Below, in pieces: positions 18,724 to 27,261 of a stretch of DNA of 64,000 nucleotides. The stretch comes from Flavobacteriales bacterium UBA4422 (GTDB lineage Bacteria; Bacteroidota; Bacteroidia; Flavobacteriales_G; Salibacteraceae). The translations under genes and the position numbers were made by a program. The stretch is from assembly GCA_002389645.1 (NCBI GenBank), contig DGQE01000031.1:124001-188000 (forward strand), read 5' to 3'. Positions within the stretch are counted from its first letter, which is position 1. Each line of letters opens with the position of its first letter. Below the pieces are notes generated by a model that had not been told where the DNA came from, did not search any database, and was given only the letters and a program-made list of their open reading frames with translations.

Positions 18724-21282
18724 TTAATTATCGAGACTACTCAAATGGCGTTCCAAACTTACTTCATCCGGAATTAAAACTTGTCTAGCCTTACTTCCTT
18801 CAAATGGTCCAATGATACCTGCAGCCTCCAATTGGTCAACAATTCTGCCAGCTCTGTTATAGCCTAATTTTAATTTTCGTTGCAATAAAGATGCACTTCC
18901 TTGCTGATGTAATACTACAACATGCGCTGCATCATTGAATAGTGCATCACGATCCATATCGCTAAAATCTGAAGATGACCCTTCGGTTCCTTCAGGTATG
19001 AACTCAGGGAGTAAATGGGCATCTGCATAACCTTGTTGATTTCCAATAAACTCTGTGATTTGCTCAACTTCTGGAGTATCTACAAAAGCACACTGCAAAC
19101 GAATTAAGTCATTACCATTAGAATAAAGCATATCTCCACGACCTATAAGCTGTTCGGCTCCTCCGGCATCAAGAATCGTTCTTGAGTCAATTTTAGAAGT
19201 TACCCTAAATGCTATTCTGCTAGGGAAATTGGCCTTAATTGTACCAGTAATAATATTTACTGATGGACGTTGCGTGGCAATTATTAGATGAATTCCAATT
19301 GCTCGAGCCAATTGTGCGAGCCTAGCAATTGGTGTTTCTACTTCTTTACCAGCGGTCATGATCAAATCTGCAAACTCATCGACTACTAAGACAATGTACG
19401 GCAGGTAGCGATGGCCGTTGTTAGGATTCAATTTACGCTTGATGAACTTTTCATTGTACTCTTTAATATTTCTACACTGAGCATTTTTCAGCAGCTCATA
19501 TCGATTATCCATTTCAATACACAAGGAGTTAAGCGTATTGACAACCTTACTTGTATCTGTAATGATGGCTTCTTCCTCATCGGGCAGTTTCGCCAAGAAA
19601 TGACGTTCAATTTTATTGAATAAAGTCAGTTCGACTTTTTTGGGGTCAACCAAAACAAACTTTACCTGGGCTGGATGCTTTTTGTAGAGTAATGACGCTA
19701 AAATGCAGTTCAGTCCCACAGACTTACCTTGCCCGGTAGCACCAGCCATAAGTAAGTGTGGCATTTTCGCTAAGTCAACAACAAATGTTTCGTTGGAAAT
19801 GGTTTTACCAAATGCAATAGGTAGCTCCATTTTAGCATGCGTGAACTTTTCGGAATTGACTACTGTCCGCATTGAAACAACATCTGGTGTTTGATTAGGG
19901 ACTTCAATACCTATAGTTCCTTTTCCTGGGATTGGAGCGATAATTCGAATGCCTAAAGCTGCTAAGCTCAAAGCGATATCGTCTTCAAGGTTTTTAATTT
20001 TAGAGATTCGAACTCCAGCTTCTGGAACAATCTCGTACAATGTAACCGTAGGACCAATTGTGGCCTTTATCTTAGAAATACCAATATTGTAGTTGTTGAG
20101 TGTTTGAACGATGTTGTTTTTATTTCGTTCAAGTTCATCGCGTTCCACTTGAATTGCTCCATCTCCGTGATCTGCGAGCATATCCAATGGAGGATAATTG
20201 TATTTGCTCAAGTCTAATAGTGGGTCGTAGTCCACCATTTCTGAGCCGTCTGCTTTTTCTTCTTCGCTTAGCTTGTCGTCTCCAGGGCTTTCTTCAACGG
20301 CAAATTCTACATCATCTTCACCTTCTGCGGAATTCTCTTTTTCTTGATTGGCTTCATCAGTAGATTCGATTTCGGGACTTAAATCTTCTTCTTGTGACTC
20401 TTCAGTTGAATCCGCTGGCTCATCGTTTAGCTCAACCTCTATTTCTAAGTCTTGCGTTTTGTCTTCAGAATCGTTTAGTTCTTGTTCATCATCATCTGAA
20501 TCAATGACAGGACCGATTGAGTCATCAGAAGATTCATTGGTTTTAGGTTCTGTTTCCTCTACTTTCTCTTCGTTCATAGCAGAAAGCGCCTCGTCATTTT
20601 CATCCTTCTTAATTGAAAGAACCGAAATCATATCTCGAATAGTGATGTTCCAGAATATGATGACATATAAAAGCAATGAAAAGAATATAAGGGCGAAAGC
20701 TCCGACACTTCCAAATATTCCACTTAGCCAAATGTTTGTGTTATAACCGAAAGCTCCGCCTAGGAATAAGAAGTTTTTTGTGAAAATTGCTCCAAGTAGT
20801 ATTGAAGTCCAAACGATAACAAAAACAGAATGTCCTACTGTTTTCCAAATTGGAAGTAGTTCAGTTTTGAAAAGAATTTTAAACCCAAAAAGAAAGGTGA
20901 TTAGGACAAAAGCGAATGATGAAATACCGAAGCCATTATTGATCAACTGATGACTGAGCAGTGCTCCAAAAGTTCCAAGCCAATTTTCAATTTCAACTTC
21001 TGGATCAATCCAAATGTTTAGCCATGACCTTTTGAATAACTCATCTTGGTCAATTTTCCACGTAAATAGATATGAAGTAAGTGCCAGTAAAATAATTGCA
21101 CTTAAAAGAAGCAAAGAGAGTCCGATTACATTCTTTGTTCGTTCATCCTTGAAAAAGTTCTTCAATCCATCAAAGTTTCCAAAAGAAAAAGAGAATCCTT
21201 TGCGATCCTTTTTCTCTTTCGTCTTTTTTGATTTCGATGCAGAATCACCGACCTTATTTTTATAATGATTGGAATAACTCAA
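18724..21282 (-). CDS. ftsK: DNA translocase FtsK
   Basis: FtsK is the septal ATPase that pumps chromosome ends through the closing septum and activates dif recombination. It has a Lys-rich N-terminus, four membrane helices (about 50-215) and a very acidic linker of about 130 residues. A motor domain has Walker A MAGATGQGKSVGLN near residue 520, Walker B VLVVDEFADLI near 637 and ATQRPSVNIITG. A C-terminal gamma winged helix (YNRAGRIVDQLEAAGIIGP) reads KOPS. The longest frame begins at TTG 21303, but that codon lies inside a TAnnTTTG box, so I prefer TTG 21282 (MSYSNHYKNK). No ATG is available before the first membrane helix. lolA follows in the same unit. Confidence 0.95.
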   Translation of the reverse strand: MSYSNHYKNKVGDSASKSKKTKEKKDRKGFSFSFGNFDGLKNFFKDERTKNVIGLSLLLLSAIILLALTSYLFTWKIDQDELFKRSWLNIWIDPEVEIENWLGTFGALLSHQLINNGFGISSFAFVLITFLFGFKILFKTELLPIWKTVGHSVFVIVWTSILLGAIFTKNFLFLGGAFGYNTNIWLSGIFGSVGAFALIFFSLLLYVIIFWNITIRDMISVLSIKKDENDEALSAMNEEKVEETEPKTNESSDDSIGPVIDSDDDEQELNDSEDKTQDLEIEVELNDEPADSTEESQEEDLSPEIESTDEANQEKENSAEGEDDVEFAVEESPGDDKLSEEEKADGSEMVDYDPLLDLSKYNYPPLDMLADHGDGAIQVERDELERNKNNIVQTLNNYNIGISKIKATIGPTVTLYEIVPEAGVRISKIKNLEDDIALSLAALGIRIIAPIPGKGTIGIEVPNQTPDVVSMRTVVNSEKFTHAKMELPIAFGKTISNETFVVDLAKMPHLLMAGATGQGKSVGLNCILASLLYKKHPAQVKFVLVDPKKVELTLFNKIERHFLAKLPDEEEAIITDTSKVVNTLNSLCIEMDNRYELLKNAQCRNIKEYNEKFIKRKLNPNNGHRYLPYIVLVVDEFADLIMTAGKEVETPIARLAQLARAIGIHLIIATQRPSVNIITGTIKANFPSRIAFRVTSKIDSRTILDAGGAEQLIGRGDMLYSNGNDLIRLQCAFVDTPEVEQITEFIGNQQGYADAHLLPEFIPEGTEGSSSDFSDMDRDALFNDAAHVVVLHQQGSASLLQRKLKLGYNRAGRIVDQLEAAGIIGPFEGSKARQVLIPDEVSLERHLSSLDN

Positions 21283-21300
21283 ACTCTTGGCTTTAATGCC

Positions 21301-21308
21301 CAAAGTTA
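21301..21308 (-). promoter_or_regulatory. Candidate -7 box for ftsK-lolA
   Basis: The minus strand reads TAACTTTG, a perfect TAnnTTTG. It covers the most distal possible TTG start of ftsK, which argues that translation starts further down. No clear -33 element was seen. Confidence 0.42.
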
Positions 21309-21377
21309 TTAGGCTCTTGTGCCTTTTAGGGATAGTCGGTGTATAGTTATCAAGGGGTTTTTGAACAAGAAAAAACC

Positions 21378-22082
21378 TTATTCCATGAAAATCTTCATGT
21401 TTTTAACTACAAGATCATTAAACTCCGAAAGTGATAACGATTGGTAACGATCGTCTACAATGAACTCAGCATCATCCACCTCTTCTGAGCTGATACGAGT
21501 AGCTCTTAGTCTCATGTTCATACCATAGTTTTCAACCCGATAATCAAGCAAAACACCTTCAATCTCGTTGTATGGTGTGCACCAATTAGGGCTTTTAAGA
21601 GCAATTTCATCAGTGTAGGCAAAAATGTAACTCTCATTTTTGGCGGCTCCAAAATCAATCAAAATCCTTTTGCAAACTGCTTGAGCGATAGTATCCACAC
21701 CATCTACATATTTAACCTGAAATGGAGGTATAACGTTGGTAAACTTGTGAGCAGCTTTCTCGTCTAGTGTCAGCACATAACGGTCGCTGAATAGCTTGCC
21801 CATGTTGTGTAATATTTTTTGCTCGCCATTTGCAATAACAGTCATTTCAACAATTCCAGCACCTGTTTTTAATTGAGACTTAAATTTATCCTCTTTAAAG
21901 GTCATTTTCATCTCACTAGGAAGCATTTCAAGCATCAAATTATCTGAATCAAGTTCAGGATACGTCACGTCATACTCTATTACGCCTTCAGTGATATGCT
22001 TCTGGAATGCACCTTCTTCACTGCAGCTAATGACTGTCATCGCTAGGATTAGCCAACAAAATAGACGTAGGTAGTTTTTCAA
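21378..22082 (-). CDS. Hypothetical lipoprotein
   Basis: This 234-residue protein begins at TTG 22082 with a lipoprotein signal MKNYLRLFCWLILAMTVISC; the lipobox is VISC, with Cys20 as the lipidated residue. The mature part is mostly beta (EGVIEYDVTYPELDS, KMTFKEDKFKSQLKTGAGIVEMTV), similar in general pattern to DUF4412-like Bacteroidota proteins that form a large open beta structure. I do not recognise a specific family. It is transcribed alone, towards the ftsK start, with 74 bp between them. An envelope-exposed lipoprotein is a safe inference; its function is not known. Confidence 0.78.
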   Translation of the reverse strand: MKNYLRLFCWLILAMTVISCSEEGAFQKHITEGVIEYDVTYPELDSDNLMLEMLPSEMKMTFKEDKFKSQLKTGAGIVEMTVIANGEQKILHNMGKLFSDRYVLTLDEKAAHKFTNVIPPFQVKYVDGVDTIAQAVCKRILIDFGAAKNESYIFAYTDEIALKSPNWCTPYNEIEGVLLDYRVENYGMNMRLRATRISSEEVDDAEFIVDDRYQSLSLSEFNDLVVKNMKIFME

Positions 22083-22168
22083 ATACTTTAAAATAGAACG
22101 TCACAAAAATAACCATGCAACTCAAACTCAAAAGCTTGAATAGTGTTTCTCTGATTAAATAACGAAAC

Positions 22169-22176
22169 TACCTTTG
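22169..22176 (+). promoter_or_regulatory. Candidate -7 box for arginase-argS
   Basis: TACCTTTG, an exact TAnnTTTG, 17 bp before the arginase ATG. About 19 bp upstream is a T-rich stretch (TTTCT, 22146-22150) in the place of the -33 element. Confidence 0.5.
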
Positions 22177-22193
22177 CATCTTATTTCAATTTT

Positions 22194-23141
22194 ATGCTTA
22201 AATTTTTAGTTCAGTGTTCTGAAATTGGTGCCGGAACTCGCGGAAGTAGTTTGGGACCAGACGCCATAATGATGGCCTCATTAAATGTGGAGAGTGAGTT
22301 GTTCAATCGTTATCCATTTGAACAAATCCCAGATTTGAATGATTCTTTGTTTGAACCGACTTCTACTCCTAATGCTCTGCGAATAGAGCAGATGCATGCT
22401 ACTTGGAGCTCTCAGTCTGAATCGGTTATGCGAAACATGCGAATGAACAAGGTGCCAGTGATTCTGTCAGGAGATCATGCATCAGCCGGTGGAACCATTG
22501 CGGGAATAAAGATGACACACCCTGACAAGCGTCTAGGTGTTGTTTGGATAGATGCGCACGCAGACCTTCATACACCTTATACCACTCCTTCAGGAAATGT
22601 TCATGGTATGCCACTTGGTGCTAGCATAGCAACGGATAATCTTGATATGCAACGAAATAAGCCTAATCAAGAAACAGTAGATTATTGGGAAAGAATGAAA
22701 AACTTAGGAGGCTTATCTCCTAAAATACTCCCAGAAGATTTGATTTTTGTTGGTGTTAGGGATACGGAAAAAGAAGAGATTCACCTTATGACCAAACACA
22801 ACATCATTAACTATGAAGTTGCAGAAGTTGATGATATGGGCATGAATAGCATTGGGAATGAGATTTTAGAAGAACTTAAAGATTGCGATATTATCTATGT
22901 TTCCTTTGATGTAGATAGTATGGACCCAGATGAGGTGTCATACGGCACAGGAACTCCAGTTCAAAATGGAATTACTCCTGATCAAGCTAAAAATCTTCTT
23001 TCAGTGTTGCTTGCAGACCCCAAGGTTGTTTGTTTCGAAATGGTGGAGGTTAATCCATTGTTGGATAAAAAAGGAAATAAGATGGCATCCACAGCCTTGT
23101 CAATTTTGGAAAAAGCAGTTGAAACACTTGAAAACCGATAA
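22194..23141 (+). CDS. rocF: Arginase
   Basis: This 315-residue protein of the ureohydrolase family hydrolyses arginine to ornithine and urea at a binuclear Mn centre. All metal-ligand motifs are present: SGDHASAGGTIAG, VVWIDAHADLHTP and YVSFDVDSMDP. CFEMVEVNPLLD closes the active site. The HAD/DAHADLHT form and overall length favour arginase over agmatinase or formimidoylglutamase, although substrate choice in this family cannot be fully settled by eye. It has its own -7 box, and argS starts 6 bp later, so arginine breakdown and arginine charging share a transcript. Confidence 0.9.
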   Translation: MLKFLVQCSEIGAGTRGSSLGPDAIMMASLNVESELFNRYPFEQIPDLNDSLFEPTSTPNALRIEQMHATWSSQSESVMRNMRMNKVPVILSGDHASAGGTIAGIKMTHPDKRLGVVWIDAHADLHTPYTTPSGNVHGMPLGASIATDNLDMQRNKPNQETVDYWERMKNLGGLSPKILPEDLIFVGVRDTEKEEIHLMTKHNIINYEVAEVDDMGMNSIGNEILEELKDCDIIYVSFDVDSMDPDEVSYGTGTPVQNGITPDQAKNLLSVLLADPKVVCFEMVEVNPLLDKKGNKMASTALSILEKAVETLENR

Positions 23142-23147
23142 TCACTG

Positions 23148-24917
23148 ATGAAAATTATTGAGGACATATCAGCAGCTACTGTATCCTTTTTAAAGGAATC
23201 GTTTGATTTTGATGCTGAATTAAAGAATATTCAAATCGATCAAACGCGTAAAGAATTTGAAGGTGATTATACATTGGTTGTTTTTCCATTTGTCAAGGCG
23301 TTGAGAATGAAGCCTGACGCTGCAGGATCGGCCATTGGTGAATATCTCGTTTCAACCATTGATGCTGTCGAAGGCTTTAATGTTATCAAAGGCTTTTTAA
23401 ACCTTTCATTGACCTCACAATTTTGGAGACAAGAACTTGAAAGAACCCTAAATAATAGCGGTTGGCTGAAGGCTAAAGAAGTAAAAGATTTAGTGTTGGT
23501 TGAGTATAGCTCACCGAATACCAATAAACCTCTTCACTTAGGGCATCTTCGTAATAATTTCTTGGGCCATTCCGTCAGCTTGATTAAAGGTTTCAACGGG
23601 AATAAGGTTGTAAAGACTCAGATAATTAATGACCGCGGAATTCATATTTGCAAGAGCATGTTTGCTTGGAAAATGCATGGTAAAGGAGAGACACCTCAGT
23701 CAAGTGGAATGAAAGGCGATAAGCTTGTAGGTAAGTACTATGTGATGTTTGATGAACATTATCGTGCTCAGGTTGCGAAACTGGTTAAAGATGGAGTTGA
23801 TGAGGAGCAAGCAAAAAAGGAAGCGCCTTTGATGAAGAAGGTGCAACAAATGCTTCTTGACTGGGAAAATGGTGACCCTGAAACGGTGGAGTTATGGAAA
23901 ATGATGAATTCATGGGTGTATGGTGGTTTTGAAAAAACCTATGAGCGAATGGGAGTGGAGTTTGATCAGCTCTATTATGAATCAGAAACTTATTTGAAAG
24001 GGAAGGATATCGTTCAAACTGGGTTGTCATCCAAACTGTTTTTCAAAAAGGAAAATAATTCGATTTGGGTTGATCTTGAACCAGTTGGCTTAGACCAAAA
24101 ATTGTTGATTCGTGCCGATGGAACTACTGTTTACATGACCCAGGATATTGGAACAGCTGTTCAGCGTTATGAAGATTATCCAGCACTAAAGCAAGTAATT
24201 TACACAGTTGGAGACGAACAAGACTATCATTTTAAAGCCCTTTTTTTAATCTTAGAAAAACTTGGTTATCATTGGGCGCCATCTTGCCGTCATTTGAGTT
24301 ATGGCATGGTCGACTTGCCATCAGGTAAAATGAAATCGCGCGAAGGAACAGTTGTAGATGCCGATGATTTGATGGATGAAGTGGTCGAGGCGGCAAAGAA
24401 TTCTTCAGAAGAAAAAGGCAAACTCGATGAAATGAGTGATGCAGAACAAAAAGAGTTATTTGAAATACTAGGTGTCGGTGCGCTGAAGTTTTATTTGTTG
24501 AGGGTAGATCCTCGAAAGAGAATGATGTTCGATCCAGCTGATTCAGTATCGTTGAATGGAGACACTGGACCTTTCGTTCAGTACACCTATGCTCGATGCA
24601 AGGCAGTGCTGCGCAAGGCGGGTGGTTATTCTATTGGCGATCACGTGGAACTGGTTGATAAAGAGCGTCAGTTATTAAGAAACTTACTTGAGTTCAGAAA
24701 AACCGTTTCTTTAGCAGCGGAAGGCATGAACCCATCGGCCATAGCTAATTACAGTATTGAAATAGCTAAAACCTACAATCAGTTTTACCACGATAACCAA
24801 ATATTAAAGGCTGAAGAATCTGTTAAAGGTTTTCGATTGGCACTCACTGCACTGACTGCAGAGACGATTAAGATCTCCATGAGTTTATTAGGAATTAGAG
24901 TACCAGAAAGAATGTAG
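23148..24917 (+). CDS. argS: Arginyl-tRNA synthetase
   Basis: This 589-residue class I synthetase has the arginine-specific N-terminal Add-1 domain (about 1-105). The HIGH motif appears as HLGH within SSPNTNKPLHLGHLRNN. Arg-pocket residues lie in INDRGIHICKSM. The KMSKS-like loop is SGKMKSREGTVVDADDL, and an anticodon-binding alpha-helical domain ends in SLLGIRVPERM. The last Met-bearing end VPERM is typical of the family. Translation starts 6 bp after arginase. Complete and without oddities. Confidence 0.97.
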   Translation: MKIIEDISAATVSFLKESFDFDAELKNIQIDQTRKEFEGDYTLVVFPFVKALRMKPDAAGSAIGEYLVSTIDAVEGFNVIKGFLNLSLTSQFWRQELERTLNNSGWLKAKEVKDLVLVEYSSPNTNKPLHLGHLRNNFLGHSVSLIKGFNGNKVVKTQIINDRGIHICKSMFAWKMHGKGETPQSSGMKGDKLVGKYYVMFDEHYRAQVAKLVKDGVDEEQAKKEAPLMKKVQQMLLDWENGDPETVELWKMMNSWVYGGFEKTYERMGVEFDQLYYESETYLKGKDIVQTGLSSKLFFKKENNSIWVDLEPVGLDQKLLIRADGTTVYMTQDIGTAVQRYEDYPALKQVIYTVGDEQDYHFKALFLILEKLGYHWAPSCRHLSYGMVDLPSGKMKSREGTVVDADDLMDEVVEAAKNSSEEKGKLDEMSDAEQKELFEILGVGALKFYLLRVDPRKRMMFDPADSVSLNGDTGPFVQYTYARCKAVLRKAGGYSIGDHVELVDKERQLLRNLLEFRKTVSLAAEGMNPSAIANYSIEIAKTYNQFYHDNQILKAEESVKGFRLALTALTAETIKISMSLLGIRVPERM

Positions 24918-24926
24918 GCTGAATCA

Positions 24927-24957
24927 TTCGCGATTCGTTAATCAAAAATTACCTTTG
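24927..24957 (+). promoter_or_regulatory. Candidate promoter for ffh-folD
   Basis: TTCG (24927-24930) as a near -33 TTTG, 19 bp spacer, then TACCTTTG (24950-24957), an exact TAnnTTTG, 28 bp before the ffh ATG. Confidence 0.55.
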
Positions 24958-24985
24958 CCAACCCTCGAAATAAAGCGCTAAAAGC

Positions 24986-26332
24986 ATGTTTGAAAGTTTA
25001 TCAGAAAAGCTAGAGAAATCATTTAAAATCTTAAAAGGTCAGGGCCAGATCACAGAGATCAACGTTGCCGAGACCATGAAGGAAATTCGCAGATCATTGT
25101 TAGATGCGGATGTTAACTTTAAGATTGCCAAGGACTTTACGAATACGGTGAAGGAAAAGGCCCTTGGTCAGAATGTGTTGACAGCTGTTTCTCCTGGGCA
25201 GCTGTTGGTTAAGGTCACTCGCGATGAATTAGCTTCTTTGATGGGTGGTGAAAGTGAAGAAATCAACCTTACAGGAAAACCTGCGGTCATTTTAATGGCT
25301 GGTCTTCAAGGTTCAGGTAAAACCACTCACACTGGAAAGATTGCGCAATTCTTAAAAAACAAACGTGGCCGCCAAGTTATGGTTGTTGCTTGTGACGTCT
25401 ACCGCCCTGCAGCGATTGATCAGCTGGAAGTAGTGGCGAACCAAGTTGGTGTTGAGATTTATACTGAACGAGGCAATAGTGATCCGGTTAAGATTGCTCA
25501 GAATGCGATCAAACTAGCTCAAAGCAAAGGCATCAATACCGTGATTGTGGATACTGCTGGTCGTTTGGCAGTAGATGAGCAAATGATGAATGAGATTGAG
25601 GCCATTAAAAAAGCCATCAACCCATCCGAAACGCTCTTTGTAGTCGATTCAATGACGGGACAAGATGCGGTCAATACAGCCAAATCTTTTAATGAACGTA
25701 TCAATTTTGATGGTGTTGTACTTACAAAACTAGATGGTGATACTCGAGGTGGAGCTGCACTATCTATTCGCAATATGGTAGAGAAGCCAATCAAGTTTGT
25801 TGGACTTGGTGAAAAAATGGATGCATTGGATGTTTTTCATCCTAGCAGAATGGCTGATCGTATTCTAGGAATGGGTGACATTGTCTCTTTGGTTGAAAAA
25901 GCCCAAGAGCAATACGATGAAGAAGAAGCGAGAAGGATCCAAAAGAAGATTGCCAAGAACAAATTTGACTTTAATGATTTTTTAGGCCAAATAAGTCAAA
26001 TCAAGAAAATGGGGAACATGAAAGACCTTGTTGGAATGATTCCTGGAATGGGTAAAGCCATGAAAGATGTTGATATTGATGATGATGCTTTCAAAGGAAT
26101 TGAAGCGATAATTACTTCCATGACCAATGAAGAGCGCGAGAATCCTCATTTGATAAAGGGAAGTAGAAGACATAGAATTGCATCTGGAAGTGGAACTTCG
26201 GTAAATGATGTTAATAAGCTGCTCAAGCAATTTGAAGATATGCGCAAGATGATGCGCGTGATGAATGATAAAACAAAAATGAGCCAAATGATGCGTGCGA
26301 TGAAGAACATGCCTGGCGCACCAAAAGGCTAG
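24986..26332 (+). CDS. ffh: Signal recognition particle protein Ffh
   Basis: This 448-residue GTPase, with 4.5S RNA, recognises signal sequences on nascent chains and docks with FtsY. It has an N-domain four-helix bundle (1-85). The G-domain contains GLQGSGKTTHTGKIA (P-loop), DVYRPAAIDQL, DTAGRLAVDEQM and TKLDGDTRGGAAL. The Met-rich M-domain (about 325-448) contains MGNMKDLVGMIPGM and GSRRHRIASGSGTSVNDV, which binds the RNA, and ends in MMRAMKNMPGAPKG. I did not find the 4.5S RNA gene in this window. folD follows after 5 bp. Confidence 0.97.
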   Translation: MFESLSEKLEKSFKILKGQGQITEINVAETMKEIRRSLLDADVNFKIAKDFTNTVKEKALGQNVLTAVSPGQLLVKVTRDELASLMGGESEEINLTGKPAVILMAGLQGSGKTTHTGKIAQFLKNKRGRQVMVVACDVYRPAAIDQLEVVANQVGVEIYTERGNSDPVKIAQNAIKLAQSKGINTVIVDTAGRLAVDEQMMNEIEAIKKAINPSETLFVVDSMTGQDAVNTAKSFNERINFDGVVLTKLDGDTRGGAALSIRNMVEKPIKFVGLGEKMDALDVFHPSRMADRILGMGDIVSLVEKAQEQYDEEEARRIQKKIAKNKFDFNDFLGQISQIKKMGNMKDLVGMIPGMGKAMKDVDIDDDAFKGIEAIITSMTNEERENPHLIKGSRRHRIASGSGTSVNDVNKLLKQFEDMRKMMRVMNDKTKMSQMMRAMKNMPGAPKG

Positions 26333-26337
26333 TATAC

Positions 26338-27213
26338 ATGGAACTATTAGACGGAAAAGCAGTATCCAAACAGTTAAGGTTAGAGCTGGCGGAAGAAGTT
26401 AAAACGATGATTGCAGCTGGACGCAGACCTCCGCACCTTGCTGTAATATTGGTGGGGAAAAATGCGGCCAGTGAGACTTATGTGAATGCTAAAGTAAAGG
26501 CATGCAAAGAAGCCGGATACGAATCTTCACTCCTGCATTTCCCTCCAGAAATTAGTCAAGAAATGTTGTTGCATAGCATTGATGAACTGAATGAAAATGA
26601 AGACATTGATGGCTTCATCGTTCAACTTCCTTTGCCTTCTCATATTGACGATAAAACCGTAATCGAGCGCATTCTTCCTGCTAAAGATGTAGATGGTTTT
26701 CACCCAATCAACGTTGGTAAAATGGCGCTTGGATTAGATGCGTTTATTTCGGCAACTCCAGGTGGAATTGTGGAGTTGTTGAAACGATACAACATTGAAA
26801 CCGAAGGCAAGCACTGCGTGGTGCTCGGTCGAAGCAATATTGTAGGCGGTCCGATGAGCATTTTGATGCGCAGGAACACCTATCCAGGGAATTGCACTGT
26901 TACCATTGCTCATTCACGCACGAAAGACATCAAGGCGGTCTGTAAGTCTGCTGATATTTTAATCGCTGCCATTGGTAAACCCGATTATGTTACAGCCGAT
27001 ATGGTGAAAGAAGGTGCGGTTGTAATTGACGTTGGAATCAATCGTGTTGATGACGATACTCGAGAGCGAGGCTACCGATTGACTGGTGACGTTAAGTTTG
27101 ACGAAGTCTCAAAAAAGTCAAGTTTTATCACTCCCGTTCCAGGTGGAGTAGGGCCAATGACCATCGCTTATTTGCTGAATAACGCAATGATTGCGTCTCG
27201 TAAAAGAGACTAA
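26338..27213 (+). CDS. folD: Methylenetetrahydrofolate dehydrogenase/cyclohydrolase
   Basis: This 291-residue bifunctional enzyme interconverts methylene-, methenyl- and formyl-tetrahydrofolate using NADP. Diagnostic blocks are ILVGKNAASETYVNAKVKAC (with the active-site Tyr and Lys), DGFIVQLPLPSHID, KDVDGFHPINVGKMALG, VVLGRSNIVGGPMSILM and ITPVPGGVGPMTIAYLL. The catalytic Lys in YVNAKVKAC is intact. It sits 5 bp downstream of ffh and ends at an imperfect hairpin terminator shared with the convergent gene. Confidence 0.97.
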   Translation: MELLDGKAVSKQLRLELAEEVKTMIAAGRRPPHLAVILVGKNAASETYVNAKVKACKEAGYESSLLHFPPEISQEMLLHSIDELNENEDIDGFIVQLPLPSHIDDKTVIERILPAKDVDGFHPINVGKMALGLDAFISATPGGIVELLKRYNIETEGKHCVVLGRSNIVGGPMSILMRRNTYPGNCTVTIAHSRTKDIKAVCKSADILIAAIGKPDYVTADMVKEGAVVIDVGINRVDDDTRERGYRLTGDVKFDEVSKKSSFITPVPGGVGPMTIAYLLNNAMIASRKRD

Positions 27214-27215
27214 AA

Positions 27216-27247
27216 AAAGCCCACTTCCTTCGAAATGAGCTTTTTAT
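27216..27247. terminator. Imperfect hairpin terminator between folD and convergent lipoprotein gene
   Basis: AAAGC-C-CA-C-TTC pairs with GAA-A-TG-A-GCTTT around a CTTC loop, with two C/A mismatches, flanked by A and T runs so that it could work in both directions. Confidence 0.6.
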
Positions 27248-27261
27248 TGAGTGTTGTTAGC

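Noticed and set aside
20348..20746. Long plus-strand open frame opposite ftsK (Ser-rich)
   Set aside because: It is the complement of the Glu/Asp/Ser-rich FtsK linker; low-complexity shadow with no start signals or family features.
21340..21380. T/A-rich inverted repeat near the end of the lipoprotein gene (GGTTTTT / AAAAACC)
   Set aside because: Pairs are mostly A-T and no T run follows on the minus strand; probably chance in AT-rich DNA.
24918..24940. GAATC-ATTCGC-GATTC small inverted repeat between argS and ffh
   Set aside because: Five-base stem only, overlaps the candidate ffh promoter; no sign of a conserved operator.
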